Source: Streptomyces sp. NBC_00878 (lineage in GTDB: Bacteria > Actinomycetota > Actinomycetes > Streptomycetales > Streptomycetaceae). From it: a DNA stretch of 64,000 nucleotides. Below the pieces are notes generated by a model. It was not told where the DNA came from. It worked only from the letters and a program-made list of their open reading frames with translations, and ran no database searches. Where the stretch lies: contig NZ_JAPEOK010000001.1 in assembly GCF_026341515.1 (NCBI RefSeq), forward strand, positions 4,526,001-4,590,000, in the 5' to 3' direction. The position numbers were made by a program, and so were the translations under genes. Below are positions 58,837 to 64,000 of this stretch, one piece after another; the first letter of the stretch is position 1, and every line of letters starts with the position of its first letter.

Positions 58837-59130
58837 TCAGGCGCGGAGTTCGCCTTCGATCAGGGCGTTCTGGGCCTGCTCCGTGGACAGGTCGGACGCG
58901 CCGTCGCCGGTCGCCTGGAGGGCCACCGCCCGGCGGCCGGGGATCTGGGCGTACGTCGTCGGGGCGGAGGTGTCGCGCAGGGCCAGCGGACGGATGATGC
59001 GCCGGGTGACGTCCTGCTCCCAGCTGTGCCCGGTGGCCTTCTGGCTGATCATCCCGGCGAGGATGTAGTTGGTGTTGGAGTACGACCACTTGGTGCCGGG
59101 AGCGAAGTCCGGGGCGTGCCGCATCGCACG
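58837..59130 (-). pseudogene. C-terminal remnant of serine beta-lactamase/DD-peptidase-like protein
   Basis: The frame ending TGA at 58837 reads HAPDFAPGTKWSYSNTNYIL then AGMISQKATGHSWEQDVTRR and IIRPLALRDTSAPTTYAQIP. F-PGTKWSYSNTNY-LAG is the Tyr motif block of class C-type serine hydrolases/DD-carboxypeptidases. The N-terminal half with the S-x-x-K nucleophile is absent, and no start fits before the synthetase gene. A decayed or truncated copy. Confidence 0.7.
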
Positions 59131-59192
59131 GAGGGGCGAAACGTAACAGATAGGAACCATAGGAACGGATGGGGACAGATGGGTACGAGCCC

Positions 59193-60914
59193 TCACCGCC
59201 CCCGGGGGCCCCGCAGCTCCCCCTTGACCACCTTCCCGCTCGCGTTCCGAGGTAGCTCCCCCACGAACTCGACCGCCCTCGGCACCTTGTAGTTGGCCAT
59301 TTCCCGTCGCGCCCACGCCATCAGGTCGTCGCCGGTCAGTGGCGTCCCGGGCCGCCGCACCACGTACGCCTTGCCGACCTCGCCGAGCCGTGCGTCCGGC
59401 ACGCCGATCACCGCCACGTCGGCCACATCCGGGTGCAGGCCGAGCAGTTGCTCTATCTCCGCCGGGTACGCGTTGAAGCCGCCGACGATGAACATGTCCT
59501 TGAGGCGGTCGGTGATACGGAGGTTGCCGGCCGGGTCCAGGACGCCGATGTCGCCGGTGCGGAGCCAGGCGTCGGGGGTGAGAACCTCGGAGGTGGCGCG
59601 GGCGTCCTCGTAGTAGCCGCCCATGACGTTGAAGCCGCGGACCAGGACCTCGCCCTGGACGCCGGGAGCGACGGCGACGCCCGCCGCGTTCACCACCCTC
59701 ACCTCCGTGCCCGGGATCGCGCGACCTGACGTCGACGCGATCACGCCAGGCTCGTCGCCGCGTCGGCACATCGAGACGATGCCGCTCGCCTCGGAGAGGC
59801 CGTAGGCGGTCAGGACCGTCCCCACCCCGAGTTCCTCCCGCAACCGCTCCACCAGGCGCAACGGCACCACCGCCGCGCCCGTCACCACCAGACGCAGGGG
59901 CGAGAGGTCGTACGCGTCGCGGCCCGGGTGGTCCAGGAGCGACTGGTGGAGGGTGGGCGGGCCGGGGAGTACGGAAATCCGCTCCGAGGCCACGTTCGCC
60001 AGGACCGTGTCCACGTTGAACACCGGCTGCGGGACCATCGTCGCGCCCCGCATCAGACAGGCGATCACACCGGCCTTGTAGCCGAACGTGTGGAAGAAGG
60101 GGTTGACGATCAGATAGCGGTCACCCTGGCGGAGGCCCGCGAGATCGCTCCACACCTCGTACGCCCGCAGCGTCTGCGCGTGCGTGATCACCGCGCCCTT
60201 GGGGCGGCCCGTCGTGCCCGAGGTGTAGACGATGTCGGAGGGGGAGGACGACTCCAACGCCGAGGCCCTGGCCCGTACTTCCGCCGCGTCCACCCCGTCG
60301 CCGCTCGCCAGGAAGTCCTTCCAGGTACGGAAGTCGGCGGGGGCGTCGTCCGAGAGCACCACCACCTGCTCCAGGTGCGGGAGCCCGGGCAATGGTCCCG
60401 CGGATCCCGGGCCGGGTCCCGGCTCGGACCCTGACTCCGACTCCGACTCCGACTCCGACTCCGGCTCCGGCTCCGACTCCGGCTCCGGCTCCGGCTCCGG
60501 GCCCGGGCCTGCGGAACCCTGCCCGTCCCCGGCCGCCCGCCGCAGCGACGCCACGTACGACGTCCCGAGGAACGTCCCCGTCACGAACAGCAGCTTCGCC
60601 CGGCTCCGGGCGAGAATGTACGCCGCCTCCGCGCCCTTGAAGCGGGTGTTCAGCGGGACGAGGACCGCGCCCGCCGACACCGCGCCCAGTGAAGAGACGA
60701 TCCAGTCCAGGGTGTTGGGCGCCCAGATGGCCACGCGGTCGCCTGAGGCTACGCCGTTCGCGACGCAGGCCGCCGCCGCGCGATCCACTCGGGCGCCCAA
60801 CTCGGCGTACGAGACGCGGGTGCGGCCCTCGACGACGGCCTCCACGTCGGCGTACCGCTCGGCCGCCCCTCGCACCAGCCCGGGAATGGTGCCCCACTCC
60901 ATGTCACCGCGCAC
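59193..60914 (-). CDS. Acyl-CoA synthetase (FadD-like) with low-complexity insert
   Basis: The ~573-residue enzyme starts at GTG 60914 (VRGDMEWGTIPGLVRGAAER), where GGGGAGG is six bases before; a GTG at 60938 is possible. ATP/AMP motifs are SDIVYTSGTTGRPKGAVITH (P-loop), VVTGAAVVPLRLVERLREEL, LTAYGLSEASG, and the hinge TGDIGVLDPAGNLRITDRLK DMF, then Lys in PRAVEFVGELPRNASGKVVK. It adenylates a carboxylic acid and transfers it to CoA. After about residue 136 there is an insert of Glu/Pro/Ser repeats (EPEPEPESEPEPESESESES) not found in the family. The divergent thiolase operon begins at 61017, with two operator copies between. Confidence 0.93.
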   Translation of the reverse strand: MRGDMEWGTIPGLVRGAAERYADVEAVVEGRTRVSYAELGARVDRAAAACVANGVASGDRVAIWAPNTLDWIVSSLGAVSAGAVLVPLNTRFKGAEAAYILARSRAKLLFVTGTFLGTSYVASLRRAAGDGQGSAGPGPEPEPEPESEPEPESESESESESGSEPGPGPGSAGPLPGLPHLEQVVVLSDDAPADFRTWKDFLASGDGVDAAEVRARASALESSSPSDIVYTSGTTGRPKGAVITHAQTLRAYEVWSDLAGLRQGDRYLIVNPFFHTFGYKAGVIACLMRGATMVPQPVFNVDTVLANVASERISVLPGPPTLHQSLLDHPGRDAYDLSPLRLVVTGAAVVPLRLVERLREELGVGTVLTAYGLSEASGIVSMCRRGDEPGVIASTSGRAIPGTEVRVVNAAGVAVAPGVQGEVLVRGFNVMGGYYEDARATSEVLTPDAWLRTGDIGVLDPAGNLRITDRLKDMFIVGGFNAYPAEIEQLLGLHPDVADVAVIGVPDARLGEVGKAYVVRRPGTPLTGDDLMAWARREMANYKVPRAVEFVGELPRNASGKVVKGELRGPRGR

Positions 60915-60945
60915 GGCGAGCCTCCCCACGGTCGACACCCAATAG

Positions 60946-60960
60946 CTGACTACCCGTCAG
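60946..60960. promoter_or_regulatory. CTGAC-N5-GTCAG operator, site 5
   Basis: CTGACTACCCGTCAG lies 31 bp before the synthetase start, in the divergent promoter region. It retains the outer arms but has one weaker inner position. Confidence 0.65.
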
Positions 60961-60972
60961 ATTAGCTGTAGC

Positions 60973-60987
60973 CTGACGCCCTGTCAG
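60973..60987. promoter_or_regulatory. CTGAC-N5-GTCAG operator, site 6
   Basis: CTGACGCCCTGTCAG lies 29 bp before the thiolase start and 27 bp centre-to-centre from site 5. A pair of sites between two divergent genes suggests each copy serves one promoter. Confidence 0.65.
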
Positions 60988-61016
60988 CATTCGTGGACCA
61001 CGGTGGAGGTGCGCCC

Positions 61017-62183
61017 ATGGCAAGGGAAGGGGCAGGGGCAGGACTCAAGGACGCCACGGCCGTCGTCGGCATCGGGCAGACTCCCTTCGCCAAGCAACTC
61101 CCCGAGAACGAGAAGGCGTTGGCCTGCCGGGCGATCCTCGCCGCGCTCGACGACGCCGGGATCTCCCCCGCCGAGGTCGACGCGCTCGCCTCCTACACCA
61201 TGGAGGAAACGGACGAGGTGGAGGTGGCGAAGGCCGTCGGCTTCGGCGACCTCACCTTCTTCAGCAAGGTCGGGTACGGGGGCGGCGGTTCGTGTGCCAC
61301 CGTCGCGCATCTGGCCGCCGCCGTGGCCACCGGGCAGGCGACGGTCGGGGTCGCCTGGCGCTCACGGAAGCGGGGCAGCGGACCGCGCCCGTGGAAGAAC
61401 ACCGCGGTCCAACTCCCCACCCCCGCCCAGTGGACCCGCCCCTTCGGCCTCCTGCGCCCCGCCGACGAGATCGCCATGCTCACCCGTCGCTACCTGTACG
61501 AGTACGGGGCGACCCGGGACCACCTCTTCAACGTCGCCCTCGCCTGCCGCAACCGGGCCAACCAGAATCCCGCGGCGATGATGTACGAGCGCCCGCTGAC
61601 CCGGGACATGTATATGACCTCGCGGTGGATCAGCGAGCCCCTCTGCCTCTTCGACAACTGCCTTGAGACGGACGGCGCGTTGGCCTGCGTCGTCGTCTCC
61701 GCCGAGCGGGCCCGCGACTGCCGGCGACGGCCCGTGTACGTCCACTCCGCGGCCCAGGGCCTGCCCGCCCAGCACCACGGCATGGTCAACTACTGGAACG
61801 ACGACCCGCTGACCGGACCCGCCTGGACCGCGGCCCGACACCTGTGGAAGCACTCCGACTTCACCCCGGAGGACGTCGACGTCGCCCAGATCTACGACGC
61901 GTTCACGCCCCTCATACCGCTCTCCCTGGAGGGCTACGGCTTCTGCGGCCGGGGCGAGGGCGGCGCGTTCACCGAGAGCGGCGCCCTCGAAATCGGCGGA
62001 CGGCTGCCGCTGAACACGAGCGGCGGCGGCCTCTCGGAGGCGTACGTCCACGGCTTCAACCTCATCAACGAGGGCGTGAAGCAACTCCGGGGCACGAGTA
62101 CCGCGCAGGTTCCGGGCGCGGCAACCTGCCTGGTCACGGCGGGGGAGGGCGTACCGACGTCGGCCCTGCTCCTGAGGACCTGA
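61017..62183 (+). CDS. Thiolase-family (Ltp2/SCP-x-like) protein
   Basis: The 388-residue protein starts at ATG 61017 (GGAGGTG six bases before). It has VVGIGQTPFAKQLPENEKAL, GGGGSCATVAHLAAAVATGQ (Cys93 at the thiolase position), AACRNRANQNPAA-like ALACRNRANQNPAAMMYERP, DVAQIYDAFTPLIPLSLEGY, and NTSGGGLSEAYVHGFNLINE. This type ('lipid-transfer'/acetyl-CoA acetyltransferase-like) includes the steroid side-chain retro-aldolase Ltp2, which works with a DUF35 protein. The next gene is exactly a DUF35 protein, so a retro-aldolase or thiolytic complex is likely. Confidence 0.88.
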   Translation: MAREGAGAGLKDATAVVGIGQTPFAKQLPENEKALACRAILAALDDAGISPAEVDALASYTMEETDEVEVAKAVGFGDLTFFSKVGYGGGGSCATVAHLAAAVATGQATVGVAWRSRKRGSGPRPWKNTAVQLPTPAQWTRPFGLLRPADEIAMLTRRYLYEYGATRDHLFNVALACRNRANQNPAAMMYERPLTRDMYMTSRWISEPLCLFDNCLETDGALACVVVSAERARDCRRRPVYVHSAAQGLPAQHHGMVNYWNDDPLTGPAWTAARHLWKHSDFTPEDVDVAQIYDAFTPLIPLSLEGYGFCGRGEGGAFTESGALEIGGRLPLNTSGGGLSEAYVHGFNLINEGVKQLRGTSTAQVPGAATCLVTAGEGVPTSALLLRT

Positions 62184-62244
62184 CCGTGCCCATGAACTAC
62201 TGATCGACCGAGCTTCCGCCGAGCCGAGTATCCGAGGAGCCGAC

Positions 62245-62751
62245 ATGCTGACACCTGTCGTGGACGACGACGGCGCCCCCTTCTGGGAGTACGCCTCCCG
62301 GGGCGAGTTGCGGATCCAGGCCTGCGCCGAGCCCGGCTGCGGCGAACTCCGGTTCCCGCCCCGGCCCTGCTGCCCGCACTGCCACTCCTTCGACAGCGAG
62401 TGGCGCAGGATGAGCGGCAAGGGGCGCGTCTGGTCGTACGTCGTTCCGCATCCGCCGCTGCTGCCCGACTACGCGGCGCAGGCCCCGTACAACGTGATCG
62501 TCGTCGAACTTGCGGACGCCCCGCGCATACGGCTCGTGGGGAACCTCGTCAGCGGGCCGGAGGCGGCGCTCAACTCCGTTGCCCAGGAGCGGATCCGGAT
62601 CGGGGCGAAGGTGCAGGTGGTCTTCACGGACGGCGCGGGTGGCGCGGGTGGCGTGGGCGGTGCGGGTGGCGTGGGCGGTGCGGGTGGCGTGGGCGGTGCG
62701 GGTGGCGTGGGCGGTGCCGGGCTGCCCCGCTGGGTACTGGAGCGGCCATGA
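62245..62751 (+). CDS. Zn-ribbon/OB-fold (DUF35) protein with Gly/Ala/Val insert
   Basis: The 168-residue protein has the zinc ribbon (LRIQACAEPGCGELRFPPRP then CCPHCHSFDSEWRRM) and the OB-fold (GKGRVWSYVVPHPPLLPDYA, PYNVIVVELADAPRIRLVGN). Near the C-terminus the DNA repeat at 62631 adds a long GGAGGVGGAGGVG run before LPRWVLERP. DUF35 proteins bind acyl-CoA and form complexes with thiolase-fold partners. ATG 62245 has GAGGAG; the next gene overlaps by four bases. Confidence 0.9.
   Translation: MLTPVVDDDGAPFWEYASRGELRIQACAEPGCGELRFPPRPCCPHCHSFDSEWRRMSGKGRVWSYVVPHPPLLPDYAAQAPYNVIVVELADAPRIRLVGNLVSGPEAALNSVAQERIRIGAKVQVVFTDGAGGAGGVGGAGGVGGAGGVGGAGGVGGAGLPRWVLERP
62631..62720 (+). repeat. 18-bp tandem repeat coding Gly/Ala/Val
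   Basis: About four copies of GGTGCGGGTGGCGTGGGC (with variants) insert a flexible Gly-rich loop into the DUF35 protein. The run is exact enough to suggest recent expansion. Confidence 0.85.
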
Positions 62752-63518
62752 CCCTTCACCTCTCCACCGACAAGGACACCGGCGTCGCGGTCGTCACCCT
62801 CGACCGGCCGGAGAAACTCAACGCCATCGACCTCACCACCGCCGCCGAACTGGCCGCTGCCTGGCGGGAGTTCAGGTTCGACGACTCGGTACGGGCGATC
62901 GTCCTCACGGGCGCGGGCGGGCGGGCCTTCTGCACGGGCCTCGACCGGGGCGTCGATGTCCCGCAGCCCAACTCCCCCTACATGGTGGACGATCCGCTCG
63001 TCGCGATCGGCCCGAAGGCGAACGACCTGTGCAAGCCCGTCATCGCCGCCGTGAACGGGATGGCGTGCGGCGGGGCCTTCTATCTGATCGGCGAGGCGGA
63101 CTTCGTGATCGCCGACGAGACGGCCGCGTTCTTCGATCCGCACACGACGTACGGCATGGTCAGCGCGTACGAGTCGGTGTACCTGGCGCAGCGGATGCCG
63201 TTCGGGGAGGTCGCGCGGATGGCCCTGATGGGCACGGCCGAGCGGGTCTCCGCGCGGCGGGCGTACGAGGTGGGGCTGGTCAGCGAGCTGACCGCGCCCG
63301 GTGAGGCGCTGGCCGCCGCCGTGCGGTGCGCGGACGTCATCGCGTCCTACCCGACCGAGGCCGTGCAGGGGACGGTCCGGGCGTTGTGGGCGGCGAAGGA
63401 GGCGACGCGGGCGGCTGCGCTGGCGCACGCCCCCCATCTGGTGTCGATGGGCAACCTCCCGAACGAGGCCCAGGCGGGCCTGTTCGCCGACCGCAGATCG
63501 GGGTTCCGGACCCGCTGA
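62748..63518 (+). CDS. Enoyl-CoA hydratase/isomerase family protein
   Basis: The 256-residue protein starts at ATG 62748, overlapping the DUF35 stop (ATGA). It has the crotonase signatures VVTLDRPEKLNAIDLTTAAE, VLTGAGGRAFCTGLDRG, and PVIAAVNGMACGGAFYLIGE then ADFVIADETAAFFDPHTTYG (oxyanion-hole Gly residues). It probably hydrates or isomerises an unsaturated acyl-CoA in the same pathway. The end of the thiolase-DUF35-ECH operon, which carries the two CTGAC-N5-GTCAG sites. Confidence 0.92.
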   Translation: MTLHLSTDKDTGVAVVTLDRPEKLNAIDLTTAAELAAAWREFRFDDSVRAIVLTGAGGRAFCTGLDRGVDVPQPNSPYMVDDPLVAIGPKANDLCKPVIAAVNGMACGGAFYLIGEADFVIADETAAFFDPHTTYGMVSAYESVYLAQRMPFGEVARMALMGTAERVSARRAYEVGLVSELTAPGEALAAAVRCADVIASYPTEAVQGTVRALWAAKEATRAAALAHAPHLVSMGNLPNEAQAGLFADRRSGFRTR

Positions 63519-63667
63519 TCAGCACACCGAGCCTTCACTCGTCCGTCCTCGCTCCCGCCGGAGCGACGGCCGCCGTGAGGAGCCCCTTCCGCGCCTGGTA
63601 CGACGGCCGTCACTGACGGCACGACCGTCTCGCCGAGCCGCCGGTGCGCTGCCGAGCGGCGCTCGGA

Positions 63668-64000
63668 TCACGCCGCGGCGTAGTCGGCGAGTGACGGCTC
63701 CAGCAGGCCGAAAGCGCTGTCCGCCTCCGCGGTGACCGTGGCGGAGATCCGGGCGTTGTCCTGGCCGGCGAGGGTGAGTTCCTGGATGCGCTGGAAGAGA
63801 GTGCGGTGCACGGCGCCGAGCAGGGCGGCCGCGGCGCGGGGGGTGATGTCGTCGCGGGCTGCGCCGGTGGCCTCGGCCAGGGCGTCGGCCAGGGCCGCCT
63901 CACGCAGGTCGTGCAGGTCGCGCAGGCGAGCGGAGAGGGTGGGGCTGTCGGCGATCATGCGGGCGAAGTCGGGGCCGGAGAACCCGGCGACCGGGTCGGC
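63668..64000 (-). CDS. TetR family regulator, 5' part outside window
   Basis: The visible 110 residues (ADPVAGFSGPDFARMIADSP then TLSARLRDLHDLREAALADA, ARDDITPRAAAALLGAVHRT LFQRIQEL, ending SLADYAAA) form a TetR-type C-terminal all-helical domain (TetR_C group with the conserved RxxxDITPRAAAALL). The DNA-binding half is outside the window. It is convergent with the enoyl-CoA hydratase gene and is a possible, but unproven, regulator of the CTGAC-N5-GTCAG regulon. Confidence 0.75.
   Translation of the reverse strand, partial: ADPVAGFSGPDFARMIADSPTLSARLRDLHDLREAALADALAEATGAARDDITPRAAAALLGAVHRTLFQRIQELTLAGQDNARISATVTAEADSAFGLLEPSLADYAAA

Overview
The window is high-GC actinobacterial chromosome, almost certainly Streptomyces. 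Third codon positions are strongly G/C, GTG and TTG starts are common, and there are DUF397/XRE loci, SARP/AfsR-type regulators, a fused F420 synthase (FbiC), a class F sortase, several ECF sigma factors and a rare TTA (bldA-type) leucine codon. No rRNA, tRNA, CRISPR array or prophage was seen. Both ends cut genes: a sodium/solute symporter on the left and a TetR regulator on the right.

Layout. 1-3.7 kb: symporter, SDR dehydrogenase, dimeric alpha/beta-barrel protein, DUF2165 membrane protein. 3.8-8.6 kb: a large STAND-type ATPase/TPR protein, a scar region with gene remnants and a perfect hairpin, a LURP-one-like protein and a MITE-like element. 8.7-12.5 kb: NarL-type two-component system (the kinase is fused to a second membrane protein) and an NAD(P)-binding protein. 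12.7-15.8 kb: sortase substrate, sortase, ECF sigma factor with membrane partner, and a transpeptidase-like protein without its cysteine. 15.9-19.5 kb: fbiC and an F420-type LLM oxidoreductase. 19.8-32 kb: PadR regulator, a second sigma/membrane pair, PHP hydrolase, Ser/Thr kinase, secreted peptidase, TetR plus dehydrogenase, SRPBCC protein, deazaflavin-dependent reductase.

32.4-37.3 kb holds a compact RiPP locus: a NB-ARC/TPR protein with a TTA codon, a 63-residue precursor ending in HAASLIWPWPL, a radical SAM/SPASM maturase and a GNAT acetyltransferase. It matches the HaaTABN cyclophane-RiPP type.

37.4-47.9 kb and 59-63.5 kb hold catabolic operons (aldehyde dehydrogenase, amidohydrolases, LLM oxidoreductases, SDR, acyl-CoA synthetase, thiolase, DUF35 protein, enoyl-CoA hydratase). 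These, plus the SDR pair at 2 kb, all have the palindrome CTGAC-N5-GTCAG shortly upstream of their start codons. They look like one dispersed regulon for CoA-dependent breakdown of a steroid- or terpenoid-like compound, using F420/flavin enzymes. Between them lie two tandem secreted paralogues, a LuxR regulator, and a large SARP-NB-ARC-TPR regulator. The SARP gene is followed by a protein with six DNGMP repeats and a 50-residue secreted peptide whose predicted mature end begins DNSMPTP.

52-58.7 kb: a TetR/SDR pair with shared operators, an ATP-binding/XRE/DUF397 locus, a DUF559 protein, and an ECF sigma/membrane partner next to an acidic secreted repeat protein.
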